From positions 1 through 64,000 of the forward strand of contig DKPB01000057.1 in assembly GCA_002471015.1 (NCBI GenBank): a stretch of DNA of 64,000 nt. Reading direction: 5' to 3'. This stretch comes from Stenotrophomonas sp. UBA7346 (GTDB taxonomy: Bacteria > Pseudomonadota > Gammaproteobacteria > Xanthomonadales > Xanthomonadaceae). The first letter of the stretch is position 1. Every line of letters begins with the position of its first letter. A model generated the notes under the pieces. The model saw only the letters and a list, made by a program, of their open reading frames with translations. It did no database searches and was not told where the DNA came from. Made by a program: the position numbers and the translations under genes. Shown here piece by piece: positions 1 through 12,375 of this stretch.

Positions 1-43
1 TGAGCCCCTCTCCCCTTGCGGGAGAGGGGTTGGGGAGAGGGGG
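1..43. repeat. Dispersed GC-rich palindromic repeat (fragment at window edge)
   Basis: A 10-bp perfect stem, CCCCTCTCCC (5-14) with GGGAGAGGGG (20-29), is followed by a GGGGAGAGGGG tail. The same stem with the same flank occurs in inverse orientation at 25564-25586 between leuD and leuB. It therefore belongs to a dispersed intergenic repeat family rather than being a gene-specific terminator. The 5' part lies outside the window. Positions 44-203 hold no gene. Confidence 0.7.
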
Positions 44-203
44 AATGGCAACACTCCGAAAACACCTAAGTGAATGTTTTTATTGCAAATTAAAAAAGAG
101 AGCCCGCAACCCGCCCTAGCCGTTGGTCAGGCTTGATGCGGCGCAATAAGCTGACGCGTAGAATGGGCGTTTTCCCCAAACACTACGATTCGGAGTCAGC
201 GCA

Positions 204-749
204 ATGGGCCTGAAACTGGTCTCGCCGGGCAAGAACCCGCCGGAAGAAATCAACGTCATCGTCGAGATCCCGAAGGATTCGGAGCCGGTGAAGTACGAAA
301 TGGACAAGGAAAGCGGCGCGATCTTCGTCGACCGCATCCTCTCCACCCCGATGCGCTACCCCTGCAACTACGGCTTCGTGCCGCAGACCCTGTGCGGCGA
401 CGGCGACCCGGCCGACGTGCTGGTGGTGCTGCCGCTGCCGCTGGTCCCGGGCTCGGTGGTGCGCTGCCGTCCGGTCGGCGTGCTGAAGATGAGCGACGAG
501 GCTGGCAGCGATGAGAAGATCCTGGCCGTGCCGGTCGCCAAGATCTTCAATGGCTATGCCCACGTCGAAGACATCAACCAGGTGTCCAGCCACTGGCTGG
601 AACGCATTGGCCACTTCTTCGAGCACTACAAGGACCTGGAAAAGGGCAAGTGGGTCAAGATCGAAGGCTGGGGCAACGCTGCCGAAGCCAAGCAGATCCT
701 GACCGACGCCCACAAGACCTTCCTGGCCAAGCAGGAAGAGGAAGTCTGA
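204..749 (+). CDS. ppa: Inorganic pyrophosphatase (family I)
   Basis: This is a soluble cytoplasmic enzyme that hydrolyses pyrophosphate to two phosphates and so pulls biosynthetic reactions forward. The 181-residue protein matches the usual 175-180 residues of bacterial family I enzymes. The signature DGDPADVL is at residues 66-73, with metal-binding aspartates D66, D68 and D71. A further conserved acidic/lysine cluster (D103, E104, K105) follows. The start ATG has a weak upstream purine stretch (cggagtca). The gene stands alone and is followed by a clear terminator at 851-876. The family call is secure. Confidence 0.97.
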   Translation: MGLKLVSPGKNPPEEINVIVEIPKDSEPVKYEMDKESGAIFVDRILSTPMRYPCNYGFVPQTLCGDGDPADVLVVLPLPLVPGSVVRCRPVGVLKMSDEAGSDEKILAVPVAKIFNGYAHVEDINQVSSHWLERIGHFFEHYKDLEKGKWVKIEGWGNAAEAKQILTDAHKTFLAKQEEEV

Positions 750-850
750 TCCAGGCTTACGGGCACTGTAATAGACGTCAGCGCGCAGCGACAGGCATCA
801 CGTTTCGCCGGTGCCGTGCATGACCGTTTTACAGTGATTGGATACATTGA

Positions 851-876
851 CAGGCCGGTAACCCGGCCTGTTTTTG
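851..876 (+). terminator. Rho-independent terminator after ppa
   Basis: The stem CAGGCCGG / CCGGCCTG closes a short loop and is followed by TTTTT. It lies about 100 bp after the ppa stop and just ahead of the next gene. Confidence 0.8.
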
Positions 877-910
877 TGTGCGCTCGTGGGTTTTTTCTAG
901 GGGAAGTGTC

Positions 911-2026
911 TTGCGAATCCTGTTAGTCGGCGGCGAAGCCGAACTGTCTGCCGAACTGCTCGAATACATCGGTGATCTGGGCGATGAATGGGAGGTGCAG
1001 TCCGTGCCCGACGGCAGCGCCGCGATCGTCGCTGTCGCCTCGGCGACCATCGACGCCATCATCGTTGCGCCGCTGCTGCCCGACCTGGCCCCGGCCACCC
1101 TGCTCGGCCAGATCCGCACCCTGCGCCCGGAAACCATCCGTATTGCCCTGATCGATGGCAACAACCCGCAGCGCGCGCCCTCGGCACGCATCATCGGCGT
1201 CGCCCATCGCTTCCTGCCGCTGCCACTGTCCCCGGAAGTCCTGCTGGAAGCACTCACCAGCCTGGAAGAACTGCGCGAGCTGCTGGACAGCCCGCACCTG
1301 CGCCAGGCCATTGGTCGCATCGAGAAGCTGCCCTCGCCGCCGCACCTCTACCTGAGCCTGATGCACGCCCTGGAAGAAGACGAGGAGAGCAACGCAGCCG
1401 AAATCGCCAAGCTGGTCGCTGCCGACCCGGCGATCGCAGCCAAGGTGCTGCAGCTGTCCAATTCGGCGTTCTTCAACAACGGCCGTGCGATCTCCGACCT
1501 GCGCGGCGCGGTCACCCGCCTGGGGCTGTCCACGCTGCGCGACCTGGTGCTGGCCAGCGAGGTCTTCGCCCTGCCCGGCGTGTCCGGCCCGGAGCGCAAC
1601 GCGCTGCAGACGCGGGCCCTGATGGCCTCGCGGCTGGCAGCCAGGCTGCTGCCGGCTTCCAGCGCCGAGCTGGGGGCCACGGCGGCCTTGCTGGCCGATA
1701 TCGGCCTGCTGCTGCCCGGCGTGCGCGACGAACGACAGCCCGCCGCCGAAGATGACCCGCGCCCGGGCCACGCCGAGGCAGGCGCCTACCTGCTGGGCCT
1801 GTGGGGCCTGCCGATGCCGATCATCGAGGCGGTCGCCTTCCAGCTGCAACCGGGTCGCTCCAACGTCCGCAGCTTCTGGGTGGCAGGGGCCGTGCACGTC
1901 GCTACCGCGCTGGCGGCCGGCCATGCGGTCGATGAGCAGTACCTGGCCAGCGTCGGCATGTTGCCCAAGCTTGAGCAATGGCGCGAGCAGGCCGAGAACC
2001 TGCTGGAGATCAGCGTCGAAGCCTGA
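911..2026 (+). CDS. HDOD-domain signalling protein with degenerate N-terminal receiver-like domain
   Basis: A 371-residue protein. Residues 1 to about 120 have the beta/alpha pattern of a response-regulator receiver (RILLVGG start, DAIIVAP strand), but the position of the phospho-accepting aspartate is not acidic (VAP), so it is probably a pseudo-receiver. Residues of about 140-330 form an HDOD domain (LPSPPHLYLSL, VAADPAIAAKVLQLSNSAFF, LGLSTLRDLVLA), a fold related to HD phosphohydrolases without their metal site and usually used as a signalling scaffold. The TTG start at 911 is chosen for AGGGGAAG six bases upstream; an in-frame GTG at 878 lies inside the ppa terminator region and is unlikely. 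The specific pathway is unknown. Confidence 0.85.
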   Translation: MRILLVGGEAELSAELLEYIGDLGDEWEVQSVPDGSAAIVAVASATIDAIIVAPLLPDLAPATLLGQIRTLRPETIRIALIDGNNPQRAPSARIIGVAHRFLPLPLSPEVLLEALTSLEELRELLDSPHLRQAIGRIEKLPSPPHLYLSLMHALEEDEESNAAEIAKLVAADPAIAAKVLQLSNSAFFNNGRAISDLRGAVTRLGLSTLRDLVLASEVFALPGVSGPERNALQTRALMASRLAARLLPASSAELGATAALLADIGLLLPGVRDERQPAAEDDPRPGHAEAGAYLLGLWGLPMPIIEAVAFQLQPGRSNVRSFWVAGAVHVATALAAGHAVDEQYLASVGMLPKLEQWREQAENLLEISVEA

Positions 2027-2044
2027 GGCCCCTGCCAACCAACA

Positions 2045-2081
2045 GATACAACAACGGCCGCTTCCGCGGCCGTTGTTGTAT
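2045..2081. terminator. Terminator hairpin after the HDOD gene
   Basis: The near-perfect inverted repeat ACAACGGCCGC / GCGGCCGTTGT is followed by TGT on the plus strand, 20 bases after the HDOD stop. It can act in both directions. Confidence 0.7.
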
Positions 2082-2137
2082 CTGCAGCGGCCAAAGCACC
2101 GGCATGCAGGCTTCAGGCACGCGAACGCAAGCAACAG

Positions 2138-2173
2138 AAAAGGGGTGGGCCGCAAGGCCCACCCCTTCTTGTT
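2138..2173 (-). terminator. Terminator of the TonB-dependent receptor gene
   Basis: The inverted repeat AGGGGTGGGCC / GGCCCACCCCT lies about 25 bases beyond the receptor stop on the minus strand. With the hairpin at 2045-2081 it insulates two convergent genes. Confidence 0.75.
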
Positions 2174-2194
2174 GCTTCAGCGTACTTCGATGGA

Positions 2195-5053
<2,859 letters not shown>

Positions 5054-5114
5054 CAATCTCTCCAAAGAGCTAAACAAACGACAAAGTTAGCGGTGTGTTA
5101 AACACCCCTGAACG

Positions 5115-6026
5115 TTACGTTCGTACCGCCGCCTTGGTTTTACCTGAGCCGTCCTTAGACTTTGCCGAGTCTGGCTTCAACGCTTCGGGCATGTCGCGAT
5201 AACGGGTTGCCGAGGTGCCAAAACGCGCGCGGAAAGCACGCGCAAAGCTGCAGCAGTTGTCAAAGCCGCTGGCCGAGGCCACTTCACCAATCATCATGTC
5301 GGTATCACGCAACAACATGGCCGCGCGCTCCAGGCGCAACCGTGCCGACAAGGACTGCGGGCTCTCTTCATACAGACTCTGGAAGGTCTTGGACAGGTAC
5401 CAGCTGGAGAAGTTGGTCAACTCGGCCAGCTCACCAATGCGTACTACCCGGTGGCTATTGCCTTCCAGATACATGCGGGCACGTTGCATGCGGCCAAACA
5501 CCTGGCGCTTGCGGATGCGCGAGCGGCCGGGGCAACGCTGCACATTGCCCAGCAACTCGCGCTGCAGCGAAGCAAGATGCAGCAGCAACGGGCGCAGCTG
5601 GTGGATGGTGCCGCCAGGTTCCTGGGCCTCGCGCCACAGGCGCAGTGCCAGCCGCGCCTCACCCAGGCTCATGCGGCCACGGCCGGTGAACACATTGCAA
5701 TCCAGCGTGCCAAGCATGCGCAGGGCATCGGCATCCAGGCTCACGCCCACGCAGATGCCATCACGGCCGGCCTGGATCAACGGCCGCGATTCCTTCTCGA
5801 ACGCAATCCATTCGCGCTGCCGCAGGCGGAACTTGCCTTCCTTGGATTCGACCCAGGCACTGCCACGCAGTTGCAACCAGATCGTGAACACCGTGCCGGA
5901 GGTCTGCAGGCTGCCCAGCCGCGCCACGCCCACACATGCCGGGCGCGGACCATCGTCCGCCTTCTCGAACGAAACCGACTGCCCGCGATCCACCCAGGAA
6001 ACCTGCCGCATGCCACTCACCATCAT
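5115..6026 (-). CDS. AraC-family transcriptional regulator
   Basis: A 303-residue protein. The C-terminal region (about 195-290) carries the two helix-turn-helix units of the AraC/XylS family (IGELAELTNFSSWYLSKTF and IGEVASASGFDNCCSFARAF, then FGTSATRYR). The N-terminal part has a cupin-like pattern (FTIWLQLRGSAWVES, REWIAF) typical of effector sensing. A lysine-rich tail ends the protein. It is co-directional with and 61 bp upstream of the TonB-dependent receptor gene, so it is a plausible local regulator of it. The effector is not evident. Two adjacent ATG codons at the start leave a 3-base uncertainty. Confidence 0.88.
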   Translation of the reverse strand: MMVSGMRQVSWVDRGQSVSFEKADDGPRPACVGVARLGSLQTSGTVFTIWLQLRGSAWVESKEGKFRLRQREWIAFEKESRPLIQAGRDGICVGVSLDADALRMLGTLDCNVFTGRGRMSLGEARLALRLWREAQEPGGTIHQLRPLLLHLASLQRELLGNVQRCPGRSRIRKRQVFGRMQRARMYLEGNSHRVVRIGELAELTNFSSWYLSKTFQSLYEESPQSLSARLRLERAAMLLRDTDMMIGEVASASGFDNCCSFARAFRARFGTSATRYRDMPEALKPDSAKSKDGSGKTKAAVRT

Positions 6027-6125
6027 TTGCCTTCAATGGCCGAAGGTTTTGCCAAATGTGGCGATCGCTATCAGGAAAGTCTGGCGAGATCCCTACGAAA
6101 TCTTCCCGAGCCGCATCCGAAAGAA

Positions 6126-8417
6126 TTACGAAAGCATTTTTCCCAACCAGGGCAACCACTTGGCCACACCGATCAGGCGGCGCGGCGGGCGCGCCGGGAT
6201 TCGCATCACGCCGATATCGCCCCCGTCCGCCACCACAAAAGCGACGTAGGCCGCGTCCCCGGACGGCGACAGGCTGAAGCCATTGCCTGAACTGAAGCGC
6301 TGGTCATCCAGGCACTGGCTGGCACCGTCGCCATCAATGGAGCTGAGCTGGCTGGTGCAGGTGTTGCCGATGTGCAGATATTCCACCGCGCCATTGGCCG
6401 CCACCGCCCAACTACGGTAACGCCAGCGGCTGGGCACCTCGGCCTGCACCGGCTTGATGCTGGCCGCCGCCAGATCCGGCGCAACCTGCCATAGGCCACC
6501 GCTGGCCAGACGGGTGAACAGCAACCTGTTGCCTGTCACGTCGAAGCGCACCTGGGACGCCCCTTCCAACGTAGCCACGCGCTTCCACGGTGTCTGCGTA
6601 CGGTCGAACAGGGACAGCTGCATGCGCTGCGCGTCATCGCGCTCGATCACCCACAACCTGTCCGCTTGCGGCCCATATATCGCCTGCAATGGCTCGTTCA
6701 CCGGCACCGGCAACCGTTTCCAGTGACCTTCCTCAGGCACTACCTCGTAGATCCCCGGCACACCTTCGCTGTCACGGCCACTGACCAGCAGGCTGCGTGA
6801 GTCCGCCGACCAGGTCATCGGCTGGCGCGCTTCGGGGCGCAGGCCTTCGATCATCTGCAGCGTATCGGGCTGCCCTACCCGCCCCCACCATACGGCAAAT
6901 GCACCCGAGCGGTCGGAGGTGAAAGCCAGCTGTTTGCCGTCAGGCGCGATCATCGGCTGCCCGTCGCGGGCAGAGGAGGCAAACAGCCGCTGCGGCGCCG
7001 CGTCGGCACTCCCCAACGGCACCTTGAACAGCGCCACCTGCGGCTGGTCACGGGTAAAGGCCAGATTGCCACCATGACGGGAAGCGGCCGGGCTCTGGGC
7101 ATCGTCCAGCCCCATGTCACGCAGCACCCCGCTGCCCACGTCCAGGTGGTACAGGCGTGACTCACTGTCCACCCGCCTGCCAAATACCATTTCGCCCGCT
7201 ACAAGCCAGGTCCAACCGCGGATCTCGGCAGCATCATTGGTCAGCCGCCGCGCATTGCGGCCATCGGCGTCCATCACCCACATGTCGCCGACCTGCGGGT
7301 TGCGCACAAAGCCGATCTGCCTGCCATCCGGCGAGTAACGCGGCGCGTAGTCAAAATCGTCGACGCCCTTCGCATAGGCGATGGACGACCAGCGTCCCGA
7401 ATCCAGTTCCAGCAGGCGGATGCCGGCGCTGGCATAGCGCCCCGTCATCGAACCGAATAGCAACCGGCGCCCATCATTGGACCAGTCAAAGCTCAGCATG
7501 TCGGTACCATCGCAACGGGTCGCCCGGCGTGGATTACCCCCCGTCGCAGACACCAGCAATACCTCGCAGGCACCATCGGGATGGAAGCGCGCAAAGGCAA
7601 TCTGGCGGCCGTTCGGCGACCATACGGGGAAGCGGTCGGAAACCCCTTCCGGTGCCGGCAACAGGCGGCTGGCGGTGGCATTGCCGGTACTCTGGATCCA
7701 CAACGAGGAGCGCGTGGCGTCCTCGCGTGCAAATACCACCAGTGAACCGTCGGGTGACAGGTTGGGCTGAGTTTCGTAAGCGGCGGTGGAGGTGATCAGC
7801 CGATAGGGCCGCTGCGGGCTGCCCAGCACCCGTGAACCGCTGGCGGTATTTGCCACCACACCGTCGATCGCATCGGTGGCAGCAGCGTTGTGCCACAGCA
7901 ACCATGCCATCAACACGGTACTGAGCAGCAGGCCTACACCGATGGCCCACAGCACATACCTGCGCAACCGCCGCTGCGTGCTGCGCGTCGATACAGATGC
8001 CGTCGGGACGGGGGCCATCGCTGACGCAGGTTCTTCCAGGCCCTGCAGTTCCGTCACCTGCGGCTCCTGCTCCCAGGCCACGGGCACCAGCAGGCGATAG
8101 CCTGTCTTGGCAATCGTTTCTATATAAGGTGTTGCCTCATCACCGCCGGCAAAGACCTTGCGCAACTGCGTGACCGCCTGGGTCAGCACGTCATTGGTCG
8201 GCAAGGTATCCGGCCACACTTCCGCGAACAGTTCGTCGCGCGTCACCACCTGCCCGGCACGCCGCGCCAGCACCAGCAGAACGCCGACGCTCTTGGGAGT
8301 TATGCGATGCACTTTATGCGTATTGGGCGCGTGGACCTCCCGCGAGGAGAGCACCACCACACAGTCACCAATACGCAGCCGATCGGTGGCTGGGGTCTGG
8401 ATATCGAAGCTGGACAT
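6126..8417 (-). CDS. Membrane-anchored winged-helix regulator with TolB-like beta-propeller (CadC/ToxR type)
   Basis: A 763-residue one-component regulator. Residues of about 15-110 form an OmpR/PhoB-type winged helix (VGVLLVLARRAGQVVTRDEL, LTQAVTQLRKVFAG, YIETIAKTGYRLL). One transmembrane helix follows at about 153-175. The rest is periplasmic and consists of PD40/TolB-like propeller blades (NLSPDGSLVVFARE, FPVWSPNGRQIAFARF, APRYSPDGRQIGFVRN, MIAPDGKQLAFTSDRSGAF). The architecture suggests a periplasmic signal relayed directly to DNA. The target is unknown; the nearby AraC regulator and TonB receptor lie downstream on the same strand. Confidence 0.85.
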   Translation of the reverse strand: MSSFDIQTPATDRLRIGDCVVVLSSREVHAPNTHKVHRITPKSVGVLLVLARRAGQVVTRDELFAEVWPDTLPTNDVLTQAVTQLRKVFAGGDEATPYIETIAKTGYRLLVPVAWEQEPQVTELQGLEEPASAMAPVPTASVSTRSTQRRLRRYVLWAIGVGLLLSTVLMAWLLWHNAAATDAIDGVVANTASGSRVLGSPQRPYRLITSTAAYETQPNLSPDGSLVVFAREDATRSSLWIQSTGNATASRLLPAPEGVSDRFPVWSPNGRQIAFARFHPDGACEVLLVSATGGNPRRATRCDGTDMLSFDWSNDGRRLLFGSMTGRYASAGIRLLELDSGRWSSIAYAKGVDDFDYAPRYSPDGRQIGFVRNPQVGDMWVMDADGRNARRLTNDAAEIRGWTWLVAGEMVFGRRVDSESRLYHLDVGSGVLRDMGLDDAQSPAASRHGGNLAFTRDQPQVALFKVPLGSADAAPQRLFASSARDGQPMIAPDGKQLAFTSDRSGAFAVWWGRVGQPDTLQMIEGLRPEARQPMTWSADSRSLLVSGRDSEGVPGIYEVVPEEGHWKRLPVPVNEPLQAIYGPQADRLWVIERDDAQRMQLSLFDRTQTPWKRVATLEGASQVRFDVTGNRLLFTRLASGGLWQVAPDLAAASIKPVQAEVPSRWRYRSWAVAANGAVEYLHIGNTCTSQLSSIDGDGASQCLDDQRFSSGNGFSLSPSGDAAYVAFVVADGGDIGVMRIPARPPRRLIGVAKWLPWLGKMLS

Positions 8418-8621
8418 GGACGATCAAACAAAAAGAACCGCGCTGGACACATCCCGTGCCCGGTCCCGCGCTACGCGCCGAACCGCCAGAATCCGCAAAA
8501 GGCATCAACGGAAGAAGCAAATGTTTCTACTGGAACCGATATTACTCTATCGCTGTACCCACGCGCTTGCGCATGGAAGACAACAGGCTCTCTCTCGCCG
8601 ACGAATTCACATAATTCGCTA
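8418..8621. other. Intergenic region upstream of the winged-helix/propeller gene
   Basis: This roughly 200-bp stretch is visibly richer in A/T than its surroundings and separates two minus-strand genes. It must hold the promoter of the winged-helix/propeller regulator. I could not pick out a convincing -35/-10 pair, and no coding signal is present. Confidence 0.4.
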
Positions 8622-8651
8622 CAAAATTCGCGCCGTATGGCGCGATTTTTT
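8622..8651. terminator. Bidirectional terminator after the channel gene
   Basis: The stem CGCGCC (8629-8634) / GGCGCG (8639-8644) around GTAT is flanked by AAAATT on one side and ATTTTTTT on the other. It lies a few bases beyond the minus-strand stop at 8655. Confidence 0.75.
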
Positions 8652-8654
8652 TAT

Positions 8655-9332
8655 CTAGCGTTCAGTCTTCTCTGCTTTGTAAATGGTCAGGCCAACCAGC
8701 CGCGATACCACCAAAGCCACGTACATCACGCCTGCAAACTGCTCCAGCATCACCAATGCACGTGCCTGCGGATGCACCGGCACGACATCACTCAGACCAA
8801 CGCCAGAGAGCAAGCTGAAGCTGAGATAAAGCAACTCCACCCAGCTTCTGAAATCGCCCTCGCTGGTGGCAACAAAACTGCCCGGGTAGAAGTGCTGACA
8901 AACTGAATACGCGAACGCAAACGCCCAGGCCAGCAGGGTGAACGTTGCTCCCGCGGCAAACAGTTCGTCCCGCGTCACCTTGTGGTCCTGCAGCATGTAG
9001 GCGATCAGGCTGCAGGTTGTGTAGAAATACAACAGGCATTCGAAAATCTGTGCGACGGCGGTCAGTGAGTAGCGCTGCAGCAGGGCCCCCGCCACCGAAA
9101 ACACCACCGCCGGTATGGCCAGGGTAAGCGCCAACCAGATACCCAGCGGACTGCGGCGCACCACCCATACCGCCAAGCCCAGTACGGCCATGCCGAAAGC
9201 GCCGAACAATGCCCGCCCTGCCGGCATGTGTTCCATGGCCGGATAAAGCAGCACCCCCAGCAGCTGCACGGCAAGCAACCACGCTGACGGGTGCTTGCGG
9301 GCCAGCACCAGCCATCTCAAACGTGTCTGCAT
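8655..9332 (-). CDS. Ion-channel-like membrane protein (Ion_trans_2 type) with atypical filter
   Basis: A 225-residue inner-membrane protein with about six hydrophobic segments (roughly 15-33, 42-58, 63-85, 92-113, 128-146, 193-215). Between the last two, residues 163-190 form a pore-loop-like element (SWVELLYLSFSLLSGVGLSD), the layout of a potassium-channel pore. The filter reads SGVGLSD at 176-182, where classical K+ channels have T-V-G-Y-G-D, so ion selectivity is uncertain. A lysine/glutamate-rich tail ends the protein. AAGGAT precedes the ATG by about nine bases. It lies 50 bp downstream of the DUF4136 lipoprotein gene and may be co-transcribed with it. Confidence 0.7.
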   Translation of the reverse strand: MQTRLRWLVLARKHPSAWLLAVQLLGVLLYPAMEHMPAGRALFGAFGMAVLGLAVWVVRRSPLGIWLALTLAIPAVVFSVAGALLQRYSLTAVAQIFECLLYFYTTCSLIAYMLQDHKVTRDELFAAGATFTLLAWAFAFAYSVCQHFYPGSFVATSEGDFRSWVELLYLSFSLLSGVGLSDVVPVHPQARALVMLEQFAGVMYVALVVSRLVGLTIYKAEKTER

Positions 9333-9382
9333 GCAGGCGATCCTTGTGCGTACTCAGCGGTCCGTGGCGACGGCGTATGGCG

Positions 9383-9964
9383 TCAGTTGGAAGCAGCACC
9401 GGCACGGTAGGGATAGCTGGCGAAAATGGCGGCCACCGCCGCATCGATCTTTTCACCTTGCTTTGCCGGGTCAAAGCGACCCACGGTGCCTACCGCAACA
9501 CCTTCCCATACCAACTGCTTGCGACGTACATCGACCACATCCACGTTGAGCGTACCCTCGGTGTACTGGCGCACATCGGTACGGTCACGCCAGTAGGGCA
9601 CCGCGACATAACTGCGGGCGCGATAGCTGTAGTAGTAGTCGTAATCGACCTCGGGCATGGTGGTTACCCGGGTCTTGTCCTGCAGGTAGGCGTTGAGGTT
9701 CACCCACAGGTCCGGATTGGCTTCATCAAACCGATAACCGCGCGACTCCATCTGCATGCGCACCGCGGCGCGGATGCGGTTGCTGGTGATGGTGGTATAG
9801 CCGTGCTGCTCAAGCGCCAGCGGGGTGAAGAACGCAAAACTGCGGTAGCGCGAGAAATCCGCACTGGGATCGGCCTGGCTGGCCACGCGCGGCGCGCTGG
9901 CACAGGCGCCCAGCAGCAGAACCAGCATCAGCATGACGAAACGGGAAACGACACGAACTTTCAT
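9383..9964 (-). CDS. DUF4136-family lipoprotein
   Basis: A 193-residue protein with a lipoprotein signal peptide (hydrophobic MLMLVLLLGAC, lipobox LGAC, lipidated cysteine at residue 21). The mature part has the DUF4136 pattern: FSRYRSFAFF near the start, ITSNRIRAAVRMQMESRGY in the middle, and GTLNVDVVDVRRKQLVWEG, then a KIDAAVAAIFASYP end. A tyrosine-rich stretch lies in between (DYDYYYSY). It is probably anchored in the outer or inner membrane facing the periplasm. The function of the family is unknown. It precedes the channel-like gene on the same strand. Confidence 0.82.
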   Translation of the reverse strand: MKVRVVSRFVMLMLVLLLGACASAPRVASQADPSADFSRYRSFAFFTPLALEQHGYTTITSNRIRAAVRMQMESRGYRFDEANPDLWVNLNAYLQDKTRVTTMPEVDYDYYYSYRARSYVAVPYWRDRTDVRQYTEGTLNVDVVDVRRKQLVWEGVAVGTVGRFDPAKQGEKIDAAVAAIFASYPYRAGAASN

Positions 9965-10027
9965 GGCGGCTACCCCTGCGTTGGATGGCAGAACGCTAGC
10001 ACGAGCCGGGCTATTGCGGTGTCAAGC

Positions 10028-10063
10028 GCGGCGGGGGAACCGAGCCGCCGATTCCCCCGCCGC
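10028..10063 (-). terminator. Hairpin downstream of thiC
   Basis: A perfect 12-bp stem, GCGGCGGGGGAA (10028-10039) with TTCCCCCGCCGC (10052-10063), lies 5 bases beyond the thiC stop. No U-run follows on the minus strand, so intrinsic termination is uncertain. Confidence 0.5.
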
Positions 10064-10068
10064 CCGGC

Positions 10069-11958
<1,890 letters not shown>

Positions 11959-12073
11959 CTATCCGCACGCAGGGTGCGCAGGCCACGCGAGGGATTCGCA
12001 TGACGGAACGAAGCGAAGGCGCACGCTGCCAAGCCCAGGCCCATCACGGGCTCATCGACTGGCAGCACACAAA

Positions 12074-12160
12074 GCTTCCCTACGCCGGTATGAACCGGAT
12101 CAGGTTCGAAGGGTATGTCTCAACCGCGGCCCAAAGGCTGCGGTACCCCCGCTTCGGGCG
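12074..12160 (-). promoter_or_regulatory. TPP riboswitch (thi box) upstream of thiC
   Basis: Read on the minus strand, the region contains the conserved thi-box elements GGGGGTACC, then CGGTTGAGACATACCC, then GAACCTGATCCGGTT and TACCGGCGTAGGGAAGC. The CTGAGA-like core reads TTGAGA. The aptamer ends about 125 bases before the thiC start, which leaves room for an expression platform. Thiamin pyrophosphate should repress thiC. The match to the thi-box consensus is unambiguous. Confidence 0.95.
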
Positions 12161-12375
12161 GCATTAGACCATAAAGCCGCGCTCGCTGGGCGATGCGCTG
12201 CGACAGCGTCGGCTAACAGAACCGTGACATGCGCTTGCGTACCATCCAGAGGCGGCGTGGGGCACCCGCTGGCGACGTCCTGGCACACTTTCAGCACCCG
12301 CTGCCCGGTCTTTCGCCGGCGTTCTGCAAGCGCTTGCGCGCTGCCCTGGATCCTTCCTGCCGGAGACGCTCCTTC

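Noticed and set aside
133..164. A ppa promoter TTGATG ... TAGAAT
   Set aside because: The spacing of 20 bases is too long for a confident sigma-70 call.
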